From Prototheca cutis (taxonomy: Eukaryota; Chlorophyta; Trebouxiophyceae; Chlorellales; Chlorellaceae): DNA of 64,000 nt. The stretch lies in the NCBI GenBank assembly GCA_002897115.2, contig BCIH01000001.1, positions 1,381,897 through 1,445,896 on the forward strand. Direction: 5' to 3'. Position 1 is the first letter of the stretch. Each line of letters begins with the position of its first letter. Under the pieces are notes generated by a model. It was given only the letters and a program-made list of their open reading frames with translations. It was not told where the DNA came from and searched no databases. Below, piece by piece: positions 11,875-22,881 of this stretch. The position numbers and the translations under genes were made by a program.

Positions 11875-14176
11875 TCAATCTGCCATGAGGTCTGCGTATC
11901 GACGTCCAACTTTGAGGCCAGCGGCGGTCCGCGTACCATACCGCCGCTGCATCGACCCCGTCGGCGCTGCGGGCGGCTCAGCAGCAGCGTCCCCAGGGCC
12001 CGGCGCTCCGCCGACCTCGTCCTGCGCACCGGCAGCTTTGACTGCCATCGCGGCGGCCGCCGCACCGATGTCGCCCGACGCGCCGCCGGCCAGCTGCGTG
12101 TCCTGGAGCCGCAGCAGCACCTTGGCAATCTCCTCCTCGCCCTCCATGTCCATCGCACCCTGCCACATGGTTTTGTTACGGAGTACATTGACCGTGACTT
12201 GCGTCTTGAGTGGTGATGATGATGATGTTAAGGTTGTGCACGACAGAGAGAAAGTCCCCCCGACACCCTCTTCTCCTCCCCCCAGCCAAACCCCAATTGG
12301 CATAAAATTCAACCCCCAAAACAAGGAAATAGAATAATTCCAAAAAAGCTCACCAGGAGCATGTCCTCTTCATCGCCGCCCTCGTCCGGGCTGTGCTCCA
12401 GGCTGTCTGACGACTCGCCCGGCACCGCCCGTGGTGCATGGCCCCCATGCGAGTGCCGGTCCCTCCCCGGTGCAGTGCGGTCAAACCCGCGGCCGCTGAG
12501 CGCGACCAGGAGCTCGCCGGGCCCGTCGCTGAAAAATGCGGCCGGGGCCGAGGTCCCCGGAACAAACCGCGCGGCCCCCGAAGCGTGCGGCACCCCGCCG
12601 TCGCCGCCGGCTTCTTCGGGCAGCACCGGCATGCCGTACAGCGCCACCAGCTCAGCGGTTTCCGGGTCAGAAAAGTTGCAGACGGCCGCGCCGCCACGGA
12701 TGCGCCTCGCCGCGGCGTCGTAGGCCAGTGCCGCCTCCTCTGCTGTGTCAAAGGTCCCCAGCCACAGGCGCGAGCCGCGGGAAGGGTCGCGGATCTCCGC
12801 CGCGTACTTGCCCCACGGCCGCTGGCGCACGCCACGAAACTTGGCCGCGCCGCCCGCGCCGCCCCACGCCCTCGCGGACGACGGCGGCGTCGCCCGGGCG
12901 CCGGCCGCCGAGCCGCTCGAGACGCCCATGCCCGCGTGCGCCGACCGCTTGGCCACGCCACCGGCCGTCACCCGCAACCCGCGGTCGGGCAAGCTGCCGG
13001 CATGTGGCGCGGGGGAAGGGCCTGCTAAGCCGGGCGCGGGCCGTGGCGCAGGAACGGGTTGTGCAGCCTGCACGGGCGTGGCCGTCGCATGACCGGGCAT
13101 GGCGGTGCTGCCGAGTGGGGTGCTCATGGATCCGCTGAGATGGCCCAGTGGGGACGGAGCGTCCAGAGACGGCGCCTTCATTGGAGCGGCTGCTGGTGCC
13201 GCGGGAGCAGCTCCACCAGAGGCAAACGGCGACGGCACCGTCGCCGCACCGCCCACAGCCGCACCCGCCGGCGATCCAACGACGGCCTGGCCGGCGCTGG
13301 CGGCCGCGGCGGCCGCCGCCGCCAGTTGCTGGTGCAGCGCGAACAGGCTCTGGGCATGGAGACCCGCGGCCGCCGCTGCCGCCGCTGCCGCCGCAGCGGG
13401 AGCCGATCCCGGGACAAACTGTGGCACCCCCCCCGTGGCCGCGGCTGAGCCCAGACTCGCAAGCAAGGCGGCGTGCTGCTGCAGTGCGGCGGGGGTGTTG
13501 GGCGGCACAAGTCGCGAGCCGGGTGGGAAGAAGAACGGGTGCGAGGGGACTGACGCCGACGTCGGTGTGCCCCCAGGCACAGGCCAGCCTGCCCCGCTCC
13601 CAATGCCGCCTGCAGCAACGGTTGATACAGGAACAGGGATAAGGTTTGATTTACTCTTTGAGGAAACCAATGAAGATGGGGATTCCGTCCTCGCATGCAT
13701 CAGGTCGGGCAGCGGCTGNCAATCCCAGGGCAGCAGGACAGCGTGAGCAACAAGGCCACCCCGTGCTGCATCCAAGACTGCCGCCACGATTCTGCGGCAG
13801 CTGCCCGCAGCACGCATGACCGTTGACAGTGACACCCATTCCTCAAGTGACACAGACCTGCGAGCATGAGGCCCTGATACGGCATGACCAGCATGCCAGG
13901 CGGCGACTTGTGCATGCCCGGCGCGGGCGCGCTGCCGCCCAGGACCGGCTGCGCCACCATACCGCCTGTGCTGGATGCTGGCGAAGCGCCGGGTGGCGGC
14001 TGGTGTGCCGGCGACACTCCTTGGGCCACAGCAGGTTGCGGCACGGCCACCGGGATGCTGGGGCTGGGCGCCGGCCGTGCTGGCTGAGTGACAGCGCCCA
14101 CGGGCGCCGGCACTGGTAATGCAGCGGTGACTACCCCAGCAGGGGCAGTTCCGCCGCCCTCGTCATGGGCGACCAT
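11875..14176 (-). CDS. AP2/ERF-domain transcription factor
   Basis: Exons 14176-13858, 13609-12354 and 12159-11875 give 619 residues with matching phases. A single AP2/ERF DNA-binding domain lies near residues 360-420: [20 protein letters not shown], then [20 protein letters not shown], then a RIRGG..CNFSD end. The [10 protein letters not shown] and WLGTF elements are typical of ERF-type single-AP2 factors. The rest is low complexity: Pro/Ala-rich leader, two poly-alanine tracts (about 13290-13410), and an acidic [17 protein letters not shown] segment just before intron 2. The last exon ends with an Ala-rich region and a basic tail. The open frame continues upstream of 14176 as far as an N at 14219, but the sequence there does not look coding. 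Target genes cannot be inferred. Confidence 0.9.
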
Positions 14177-14518
14177 CGCCTCTGCTCCCCGAGGAGACCC
14201 TGTCCGGTGGCTTGGCTCNGCCAAGGGAAAAAAGTCTCTGCGAGGGTGGAAAGGTCGAACTCTTGAGATCCAGGGCAGCGGAGAGAACGCATGCACATGG
14301 TCGAAATGAGGACTCAAATTGCGTTTGCTGAGAGACGCCCATGCCTGGGAGGCGCCAACCCCGCTTTGGTTGGGGGAGGTACGTGATCCGCACAGGAAAG
14401 AGTTACGCTGGCACACCCAAAGATCCCCCGGCACGACAGCCTCCCCCTCTAGCGCGACACCGGCTGGGGCATCGCCAGCCCACCGCNTGCCCCTTCCAGA
14501 CACCCGATTCCACGCCGT

Positions 14519-14894
14519 CAAGCCCGGGGCGCACGCCCAACCCCTCGCCAGACCCCCGCCGGGTGCCTAGGAGCGCCCGAGGGGCCGGCCGTCGCAGTCA
14601 GCTGCCGCCCACCCCAGCCCTCGCGTCCATCCAGGAAGGCGACAAAGCCGCCCTGCATCACCCATACACGTCAATGCACAGGCCCACCAAGAGTTTCACA
14701 ACATCCAGGGCTGCCATTCTGGCCGCAGTCCACTTACTCACCAGGAACAAGTCGGCCCTTCGTTTCCGAGCTGGCGCCGACAATGCTGCTTGGCGCCGCG
14801 CAGCCACCGATCCAGGCCGAGACCTCAGATGTGGTCAGGACAAAGGACTTGCACAGATACCCAGCCAGGTCTGCGCTGGGGCTCTCCGCGGCGG
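14519..14894 (-). CDS. Candidate 3' exons of an unrecognised gene
   Basis: Two minus-strand stretches look spliced. The first (about 14894-14743) reads SADLAGYLCKSFVLTT, EVSAWIGGCAAPSSIVG and ETKGRLVP, and ends at a perfect GTGAGTAAG donor. The second (14652 down to a TGA near 14519) follows an ATGCAG acceptor and begins GGFVAFLDGREGWGG. I recognise no family, see no start exon upstream, and both stretches are short enough to be open by chance in GC-rich DNA. Confidence 0.25.
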
Positions 14895-16047
14895 GCAATG
14901 TCGGAGCACCCCGCGATCACGCCGCGTGCTCGCAAAGCTCAGAAGCGTCCACGAAATGGATAATATCACTTCAAAACGTTGTATGCACGCAGATTGCTGT
15001 TGAAAATGCTCCAGCGGAGAAGTTGGCCCGCACAAGTCCCGTCCCAGAATGTTTGTCCGCATGAGGGTTTAGTGAACGTGTCGGCGCATTTTTTTAAAAC
15101 AACCCTGTTGGACGCTTGAGACGCAGTTCGCACTATCTCCCTGTTCTCGAAACGACAGCACATATCTTTTGAAAACTATTGGTTTGAAAGCTGGTAGGGC
15201 GGACGGGTTGCGCGCACCGCATGTGGGGGGGTTGTGGGGGTGCCGGCGCGACTGCGGCGCCAGGCTCCGCGTCCCGCTTCCGCTCAGCACCGCCACGCTT
15301 CCCGCGGACAAGGGGCCAAAGCCATTGCTGTCGTGTGGCTTGAACGATGCGTTCGGGGCTGTGTGATGCCAGTCACATGCTGCCCCAGAGGCGCGGCAGC
15401 ATGTGGCGTCGACAGATCCAGCAAGTCCGAATGTGGATCTCTGCAGGACCTGCGCCTGTGTATCCACGAGCCAACCAGACGCCGGATTCCCATCATACCC
15501 GCCCAGACTGTGGTTGCACGCCCTGTCCAGGCATGTGCACGTGACACAGGTGCCCACGCCGAGCGCTTCATGGCGTGCGCCAACCGCTGCGCCGCCGTCG
15601 CCGGGCCCNCCCCACCTGCGCTCTCGATCCCGCCGTTGCCAGACTTCATGCTGGGCCATCGGCAGGGCACCAGCCAGCGCATCACATAATGCCAGATGCG
15701 AGCCCGCCTGACTTTTTCTGTTGAGGGGCCTGGAGAGGGCGCTGCTGCCTGCGTGTCGTCCGCTTTTGCCGGACGTCTCTCTGGGCTGCCCGCCTCCCTG
15801 AACGCCGAACAGCCAAAGCAGTCAACGGCATTGTGACAGGGAGGCTGCGGCCTCATACGGCAGGCCGTGGCAGCTGGCCCTCCTGTTTGAGCCAGAGGTC
15901 AGCAAGAGAAACGACAATTCACAGAGCAAGCGTGCAACCGCGGGCACGAGACAAAAACAAATGTTGAATTCACGCTTGCAGAATACCCCACTGTGCATTT
16001 CCGAGAACCAAAGTGCCATTCAACGCAAGGGGAAGAAAGCACACCGG

Positions 16048-16061
16048 AAAAAAGGCAAAAA
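16048..16061 (-). terminator. Pol III oligo-T terminator of tRNA-Arg
   Basis: Directly after the tRNA 3' end the minus strand reads AAAACTTTTTGCCTTTTTT. The first T run is the likely RNA polymerase III terminator. Confidence 0.7.
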
Positions 16062-16065
16062 GTTT

Positions 16066-16138
16066 TGACACAGGAAGGGGTCGAACCTTCGACCTTCCGC
16101 TCCGTAGGCGGATGCTCTATCCATTGAGCTACAGTGCC
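16066..16138 (-). tRNA. trnR-ACG: tRNA-Arg (anticodon ACG)
   Basis: The 73-nt cloverleaf folds cleanly: D stem GCTC/GAGC, anticodon stem TCCGC/GCGGA around loop CTACGGA (anticodon ACG), five-base variable region and T arm GAAGG-TTCGACC-CCTTC. The acceptor stem GGCACTG/CTGTGTC has one G-T pair at 2-71 and a T-T mismatch at 6-67. A discriminator A follows, with no encoded CCA, as expected for a eukaryotic gene. There is no intron. The internal A box (TAGCTCAATGG) and B box (GGTTCGACC) are both present. A34 would be read as inosine and decode CGU, CGC and CGA. Confidence 0.95.
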
Positions 16139-16511
16139 TGAGAGGCGTCCTCTGACCCAGCCTGGCTGGGGCGGTCGTCGCTTANGTCCGGCGCGATTAT
16201 TTTCANCATATGAGCTTTTGCGAAACCCCATGCGCACGCCCCGCGCTGCGTCCTGCTCTGCGAAACGAACCTCTGGCTCTGTGATTTGTTCAGTTTGATA
16301 GAGTGGAATCGCGGGGAAGTTTGGGCGGATTCGTTCGGGGACAACAGGGTCCCTTGGAGGCACGGGGTGTATTTGGGTCCTAAGCAGCGCTGCTGGTGTC
16401 AGTGCACTAGTGCAGGGAGGGTGTGCAGTCGCAGGCATGTGGGTGCTCATGTTGCAAGCAGACGTGCGTGACTTGGTAGTTCGCGGGGCTCGAGGNAAGG
16501 CGCCGGGCGTC
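16139..16511. other. Spacer between tRNA-Arg and phosphatase gene
   Basis: These 373 bp hold the 3' UTR of the phosphatase gene and the 5' flank of the tRNA. Nothing else is visible. Isolated N bases occur at 16185, 16206 and 16496. Confidence 0.4.
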
Positions 16512-17769
16512 TCAGGCGCCGCGCTTGGCATGCCGTGCCACCCAGGCCTCGGCGCCCGCCCGCTGCCGGGCGTTGAGTTTGACCCCGGGGCGCACGGCGC
16601 GCATGAGTGCCTCGGCNCCGGCCACGTCGCCTGCCAAGCCCCGCGCCACGAGCACCGCTGCCACCACCGCCGCCGACCGGCCGTGGCCGTGCGCGCAGTG
16701 CACGAGCACGGGCCGGCCGCGGGACAGCTGTCCCAGCGCCCACTCCACGCCCCAATCCATCTGCTCCACCGTGGGGCCTGCACGGGTTGGAGAAGGGAGG
16801 CTCTTATGATGCCACTCGTTTCATTGTGTTTTAGCCAACAATGATTTTTCTATCAGAGCCTCGGTGCCAGCAGACGGTCGTCCCCCCGTGGTGGCTCTGT
16901 TTCACACTGCATGGAAACACCACACTCAACACCACCAGCACAGCTCTCACAGTGCGTGTCCCAGGTGGGGAGGCACAGGTACGCAGGAGCCTGGACACGC
17001 AGCGGCAGCTCGCAGGTGACATCCAGCACCGCCGGGTTGCCCGCCGGCATCCTGGAAGCATCCGATGGCCTGCAGATGGGGTATTCGATGTTCCACCTGG
17101 TCGAGGAGGGCATGCACGTGCCTGGTGGGTGGCCCTGTGACACTATATGATGCCCGCATGACCTCACATAACCACCGTCTCCTCCCCCACTGCCGTTGCG
17201 CATCGACATCCAGTCCAGCTACTCCGATTCNTTCCCATAACCGATTCTCCCCACTCGCCAGCCGCCGATGTAGAGGCCATCAGTCACCGCGTCCCAGATC
17301 GGCTCGGAGGACAGCGCCCGTTGCAGACCCAATTTGGCCCGCAGGGCGGCGTGATAGGGCCACATCAGGGCTGCATTCAGCGGGCGGATGGAGCCCAAGG
17401 CAGTCTGTAGATCGGTCGTCGAGGTGGCGGCCGGGGGTGGGGGGGATACATTGCATGACTGGAGTGAACCCCGCCAGGACCTGCATCCCGCACAAAAAAA
17501 ACAGTTGCATGCATGCACGCCGCTACGTGCACAGACAAACCCCCATCACCACCATAAACTCCATGCTATGAAGAGGGCCGCACCTTGCCCATCAGGCCCG
17601 TCGTCTGGGCTGCCAGAGGCCCGCTGGCAGCCAGTGCCACCAGGGCCCCGGCGCAAGCAGTGTGCCAGAGCACCACGGACGCCGCGCCCGGCAGGTGGTG
17701 CCGTCCCGCCCATGCCAGCCACGCGGGGGCCGCGCTGGCCACCAGCACGATGCTCGTGAGGTGGATCAT
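16512..17769 (-). CDS. Membrane-anchored dual-specificity protein phosphatase
   Basis: Exons 17769-17584, 17404-17223, 17069-16951 and 16777-16512 give 250 residues; phases agree. The catalytic loop HCAHGHGRSAAVV fits HCx5R(S/T), with the nucleophilic Cys and phosphate-binding Arg. The upstream WDTH segment supplies a plausible general-acid Asp, and DGLYIGGW begins the catalytic domain. The first about 60 residues contain two hydrophobic stretches (IHLTSIVLVASAAPAWLAW and a second before AAQTTGLMGK), so the enzyme is probably membrane-anchored. This arrangement resembles the YnbD-like and plant At2g35680-like lineages. The substrate is unknown. The exon 2 donor (GGA/GTAGCT at 17223) is the weakest junction; one catalytic-domain codon holds an N. 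Confidence 0.85.
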
Positions 17770-18198
17770 GGCCGGGGGACCGCCGCCTCGCGGCGGGGCT
17801 GAGGACCTGGGGCGCCGCCCGGCCAGTCAGGACAGTACACGACTGGCAGAGCTCGCTCCAGGCCCGCGGATGGCCCCCCCCATTTCCTTCACAAACACCT
17901 AAACGAAATGTGCTGGGCAGGTGCGCGTATTTTGGGAACGTTCGCCAGGGGAGGGAGCGGCCACATCGATGCCGTATGGCCAAAATCTGGATCACTTTTG
18001 GCCCGGCCGCAGCACCAAAGTCCCAGAACCGCGAATGCCCATCACTGGAAGCCACACGACTTGCGTTCCATCCTAAGAAAAGAAAAAAGGTTGATGTGAT
18101 TTGCACACATCATGGCATTCTTGTAGGGACTTNCCAGGTCAATTGCAGGAGGGTTCCGGCGCCACAGTGTTCACAGAAGCATGCCGAGCTGAGAACCG
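17770..18198. promoter_or_regulatory. Divergent 5' region between phosphatase and MAT1 homologue
   Basis: These 429 bp lie between two divergent starts. I looked here for a RING-finger exon belonging to MAT1 and found no C-x2-C spaced cysteines in any plus-strand frame. Confidence 0.45.
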
Positions 18199-19586
18199 AT
18201 GGATCAGCAGCTACGGCGAGAGCTGCAAATCCGAGCGCGCGTGGAAGGAATGTGAGCATCTGGCTGCTGGATTGGGAAGGAGCTCCGTGGATGTGTGTGT
18301 GGGGTGGTCACCTGGCAAGCTCCCCCAGATGATCTGGGCGGGTTCAGGTGCCAAACAGAAATTGGTGTGCTTGTTCTGGAAAGCATCGTGCGCCGTCCAT
18401 GTCCCGCCACCGCGCAGATTCAATAAGAGGGAGTCGGACTTTGAGAGCAAGCGGGAATACGATGACTATCTGGAGGAGCGGGAAGACATCAGTTGCGTCG
18501 CTGGGCTTGTAGGGCATCTTTGGTGGGGGGGCCGGGGCTGTATGTCTGCACCATCGAGCAAGCAGCGCTTTTATCTGTCTGCATCATTCAGCAGGCCAAT
18601 GTACCGTCCATGCATCCCCTGTTTCTCCCGTCCCAATGCCGCCTCATAAACCTGCCCAACACATCCCGGGCGCAGTTTTCAATCTGACAGAGGGCATTGA
18701 CGTCAAGGAGAATGAGGCCAAAGTGGAGGCTTACCGAGCGGCCAACGCAGACAGCATTGCCGCCAATGAGGCGGCACATGCGGAGGAAGTTCGGGCCGCA
18801 GCGGCGCGCGAGCTTGCCGCCCACGCGCTCGGGGCGGAGGCTGCCGCCGTCAGCGGGACTGCCGCCGCTTTCCAGGGCGGGCGTGACGCGGAGCCACACC
18901 AGGGCACCGAGTACACCGCCGCCATGCCCTCTGGATTCCTGGCGCAGCAAGGGTGTGTGCGCGCGTGCGTGCGGGCAGGAGTGTTGTCTTCTGCTGGACT
19001 GGTCGTTGGACTGGGTGCGGGGTCCTCTTTGAGATCTTCGGCCAGCGCCGAGCAGGCAGATGGACGGGCATCCAGCTCCCAAAACTTTTTTCCCTCGCAC
19101 ACACGTTCAAGAGCTATACATCAACCACACATGCTGTCGACNCCATCAAACGTAGGGTTCCCGGACAGAGCATGCCTGCGCCTGTGCCCGAGGCGGCGGA
19201 CCGGATCAAGGGTGGCGACATCGCACACGCCGCGCCGCGCACNCAAGGACAGAAGGAATGGGAAGCGATGGCGCTGGCAAGTGGCTGGAGCCCAGGTACA
19301 CGGTGGCAGTGGCGTGTGTATGTCTGTGGGGTGGCTGCGGGGNGGGGTGGGTTCCTCGCGTTGCCAGAACCAGGCTGCTCGGGGGGTTGCAGAGCCGACC
19401 CTGCCATACCCTCCTTTGGTCTGTGCCCACACACGGGTCAACGAGCAAACAATCCAGATCGTTTGCGTGGGTCTGACTGGGAACGACCACCATATCATCA
19501 GAACTCTCCACACACAAAAAAATGCTGCAGAGATGAGCAGGGCCCGGTGCCGGGCAGAGGCGTACGGTAGCGTCCTTGTCTTTTAA
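18199..19586 (+). CDS. MNAT1: CDK-activating kinase assembly factor MAT1 homologue, lacking RING
   Basis: MAT1 joins CDK7 and cyclin H to form CAK and tethers it to TFIIH. Exons 18199-18251, 18418-18491, 18676-18952, 19156-19295 and 19531-19586 give 199 residues with matching phases. The central MAT1 domain is clear: RRELQIRARVEGIFNKRESDF, REYDDYLEEREDI, IFNLTEGIDV. An Ala-rich coiled coil follows. The C-terminus (EWEAMALASGWSPE, then a short helix ending SVLVF) matches the hydrophobic CDK7/cyclin H-binding end. Animal and plant MAT1 are about 300 residues and begin with a C3HC4 RING; none is visible, and an in-frame TGA precedes the chosen ATG. A missed distant exon or assembly error is possible. 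Confidence 0.8.
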
Positions 19587-19668
19587 AAACTCTCAACCCC
19601 CTGCCGCGATGATGCTTGTCAAAGCCATGCTTGGCTACTCCGTCCATTTCATTTGCAAGACAGCAGTG

Positions 19669-19673
19669 TTACA
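19669..19673 (-). terminator. TGTAA poly(A) signal of CWC21 homologue
   Basis: TGTAA on the minus strand about 200 nt after the stop at 19870, in the convergent spacer with MAT1. Confidence 0.5.
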
Positions 19674-19869
19674 GGACAAGTCTCACAAACATGCAACAGG
19701 CGTGCACTTGTATGGAACCCATGCAGCGAGTCGGGTGACACAGACGAGTGCGCGGAGACCAATGCCATTCAGCACAACTCTGGCGTCTTGGCACAGGGAC
19801 CGAGCTCCATGCAGTGGTGGAATGGAGTGGAGTGCAGCGGCATGAAACACATAGAACCCAACAACACAT

Positions 19870-22282
19870 TTAGCGGTGGCGCCGGGGCGGCGATGACCGG
19901 CGGCCGCCCTTTCTTGGAGGAGGGCTCCTGCTCCTTGACGGGCTCCGGCTCCGGGAGGACGACGTTCCACTCGACTCACTGCTGCTCCTGCCTGATGACG
20001 AAGCGCTCCTCGACCTCGACCGGGAACGGGAATCCGAACCGCTGCTCGTTCCCGATGACACCGACCGCGAAGAGGACCGGCCGCTCCTGCTCTCGCTTGG
20101 ACTGCGGCCCCGTCGGGCCGCGAGCCGCCGGCCCCGTGGTCCGGACGAAGGCCCGCGCTTGGATGCGGGGCTCCGACTGCGCCGCCGGACGGGGCTCCTG
20201 CTCACGCTGTCCTGCCTCCTTCTCCGTGGGGGACTGCTGCGCGAGTCGTCGGCCCTCCTTCTCTGGCGCGGGCTGCGCGAGTCGTCGGCCCTCCTGCGAC
20301 GAGGTGGGCTGCGTGAGTCTCGCCGTCTCCGCGGTGGGCTGCGTGAGTCTCGCCGTCTCCGCGGTGGGCTTCTCGAATCAGTCGACCTTCCGCGACGAGC
20401 GGGGCTGCCATCATGCCGTGGCGGCGACCACTGACGCCGGGCATCCGGCGACACTGAGCCCTCGGCAGTGGGCTTGGGAATCTCTGCTGGCGGCAGCGGG
20501 GGCTGCGCCTCGTGTGTTACGGCGCCATCAGGCACGTCCTTGTCATCCGACGGCAGCGATGGGGGGGCATGGTCGGCCTCGTGTCCAGGGCTCACGCTCT
20601 CTCCACGCGCCACCTGGCGCCGCTTTGATGGCCGTGGCGAGCGGCTCCGCTCCGGCCTATCTCGGCCCGGCTCGACAACAGCAGAGGGCCTCCGGTCGCT
20701 TGATCCGGGGCTCGCAACGCCGTCGTAGCGGTCAGTGTCCGCGACGTCCTTGGTGAAATAACCCTCCGACTTCCATCGCTGCTCCTCGGCCTATGTGTTT
20801 GTGTTTTGTGTTTTNNNNNNNNNNNNNNNNNNNNNNNNNNNNNNNNNNNNNNNNNNNNNNNNNNNNNNNNNNNNNGTGTGTGTGTGTGGGGGGGGGGGGG
20901 GGGGGGGGGTAAGGGGGGACGGTCGGGCGGCAAACTGAGCCTGCAATAGAGAAGCCTCTTCAGCATGCTGAGAACCCCAAGAATACCCTAAGAACCCCTT
21001 CCTCAACATCATCGCTCCACAGTTCCACCCACCTTGCGTCCTGCCTCAGCCTCCTCAGCCGCCCTCTTGGCAGCCTTTGCGGCTTGTTTGGCTGCCCTTT
21101 CTTCCTCACGTTTGGCCTCCTTGGCCTCCCGGCGGCGCCGCTTCTCGGCCCTGCGCCGCTCCTCCTCGGCCCGCTCCGCTGCTTTCCTGCGTGGTGCATT
21201 GAATTGAATCGCGGGGAATGGTGCCGGCATGAGGGCATCACATGCAAGACCAAGGCACTCACTCACCCCCCACAGACAGAGAACCAACATGTCACACCTG
21301 CGCTCCTTCTCCCTGGCTTCCCGCTCGGTGGCCTTTTCCTGGCGTCGCCGCTCCTGGAGCTCGCGGTCAAAGGCCTCGCCCTCCTTGGTCTCCTGCAGTC
21401 CAAATGCACCCCGCAGCCGATCCATCTGATCCTGCTTCCGCTGGGCTACTGCATGCGTCTCCTGCCGCTGCCTGCGGTGTTGTAGGGAATGACGGTCGGT
21501 GCTGACGCCAGAAGGTCGTGGGGGGTGTCGTGCCTCTCTTCTTCCCTTTCTAGGACATGAAACATTTGCACCCTTTCAAGGGACCACAAGTCAGCTCCCA
21601 CGTCAACCGCCATCATTCTTCAAGCATCAATCAGCCCTGCCCCATACGCACCGTGCACTCTGTTCTGCGGCCACGGCATCTGCTGCCAGCTTCTCGAGCA
21701 GCTTGGCGCGATGGGCCGAGAGCCGCTCCTCAATCTCCTCCTCCTCCAACCTGTGTGCGTGTGCGTGCGTGTGTGTGGAAGAAGGGGGGGACATTTGACA
21801 ATGATGAATGCCAGTGCGACAGCGCATCGCCAGGTCACGCGCACATGGGAATCCTGGCCCTCTTGCTTCAGATCATGAAGCCACAAGATCACAAGCGCCA
21901 TGCAACCCCCCCTCTCCCCAACTCTCGCCTNGTCCCGTACCCGTCGTCTTCGAGCTGGGCCCTCAGGATTTCCACCTGCAGCTCCACCTCACGCTTCCTG
22001 TTGTGTTCCAGGATGTCCTTGTTGGGCTTCTTCTGTTCCGGCCCGCGGTCCTCCCGCGCCTCATCTCGTCGCTGGTAGGCGCCAGGACGTAGGTTGAACC
22101 TGTTGGACTGGACATAGCCGCTGGTCCCGGAGCCTCGCACCGAGGCCAGGCCAATCCCTGTGCCATGGCCGGTGTGGGCACGGTCAAGACGAGGTGCCGC
22201 GAGCAGGGAGCAGGCACACCGAGAGTGCATTGCCAACAAATGTGCCACACATCATATCGCAATCCTGCGCACCGTTGTACAT
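19870..22282 (-). CDS. CWC21: Cwc21/SRRM2-type pre-mRNA splicing factor (cwf21 domain, RS-rich)
   Basis: Six exons: 22282-22273, 22157-21941, 21750-21652, 21471-21298, 21186-21033 and 20790-19870. All phases agree; 524 residues. The N-terminus is the hallmark MYNGIGLASVRGSGTSGYVQ of Cwc21/SRRM2, followed by the cwf21 domain KPNKDILEHNRKREVELQ, LEEEEIEERLSAHRAKLLEKL and ETHAVAQRKQDQMDRLRGAFG. These proteins contact Prp8 and Snu114 in the activated spliceosome. Next come an Arg/Glu/Ala-rich single helix and a long RS domain with repeated RDSRSPPRRR units, typical of SRRM2 and absent from the short yeast protein. Exon 1 is only 10 nt. The intron before exon 6 contains a 61-bp assembly gap; its acceptor (ACACATAG) is inferred. 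Confidence 0.92.
20319..20372. repeat. 30-bp tandem repeat encoding RDSRSPPRRR units
   Basis: The unit CTGCGTGAGTCTCGCCGTCT plus CCGCGGTGGG is present in two nearly perfect copies, with diverged copies on both sides. It sits in the RS domain of the Cwc21/SRRM2 homologue and keeps frame. Confidence 0.85.
20815..20909. repeat. 61-bp assembly gap with (GT)n and poly-G
   Basis: N bases from 20815 to 20875 are followed by a GT run and then more than 20 G. The tract is in the last intron of the Cwc21 homologue and is probably a collapsed repeat. Confidence 0.9.
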
Positions 22283-22881
22283 CGTGAGTGGGCTGCGCAC
22301 AGCAGCTCAGGCGTCGCGGAGGACGGGGTGATGGCCTCACACCACGCCTGCACACCGCTGCATTATCTTTGCAGAAATTCTGGTGCAGTCACACACTTCA
22401 AAAAATCCCAATGGAATGGGCAGAGCAGGTGGCCAAAGGCTGGATGAGGTAGTGGCAAGGACATGGGCCGAGGGGATGTGGGAAAGCTCGCAGGCTGGGA
22501 ACTCGAACCTGCGGAGCCGGGCTCGGGAGGGGGGCCCCCGTCACACGGAGCAGATGGCAGTTCCATAAAGGAAGGCACAAGTCGGCGCACATTGGCAACA
22601 GAAAGATCGTCCGATGGAGTAGGAGGATCTACCTCTGGAGACTGGGGCGATATGGAGGGGCCTTTGTTTGAAGAAGGCTTCGTCGGAGCGACCATCGCGG
22701 CGGACGAGGTGGGCCAGCTCGCGAGCAGCGTGGGACCTCTTTTGTGACGCATGCTTTCACATGTGATATGATTGTCTGTTTGAACTGTCGCACAGCACTG
22801 GGCACGGGGTTGGAGATCTGGGGCGAACTCTTCCCCTTCCCCACGCTACACCCTGACTGCTGACCGCCAACTGATGTGCAG
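22283..22881. promoter_or_regulatory. Divergent 5' region between CWC21 and PAT1 homologues
   Basis: These 599 bp hold both promoters and must contain the missing first coding exon of PAT1, which I could not locate. No ATG directly followed by a GT donor stands out. Confidence 0.4.

Larger units (their letters stand above)
14177..16065. other. 1.9-kb region upstream of the AP2/ERF gene
   Basis: Expected to hold the AP2/ERF promoter and 5' UTR. Two short minus-strand stretches at 14519-14894 behave like exons and are listed separately. The remainder (15000-16065) shows only chance open frames with no domain or paired splice sites. Confidence 0.4.

Noticed and set aside
10960..11878. Several 100-190-residue frames between the RWD and AP2/ERF genes
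   Set aside because: They overlap one another on both strands, have no domain, and sit exactly where two 3' UTRs are expected.
13290..13420. Strong GC-rich repeat that could suggest a structured element
   Set aside because: It is the poly-alanine codon tract of the AP2/ERF protein.
22500..22530. Minus-strand GGTTCGAGTTCCC resembling a tRNA T-arm
   Set aside because: The flanking bases do not form a T stem, and no anticodon or acceptor stem can be drawn.
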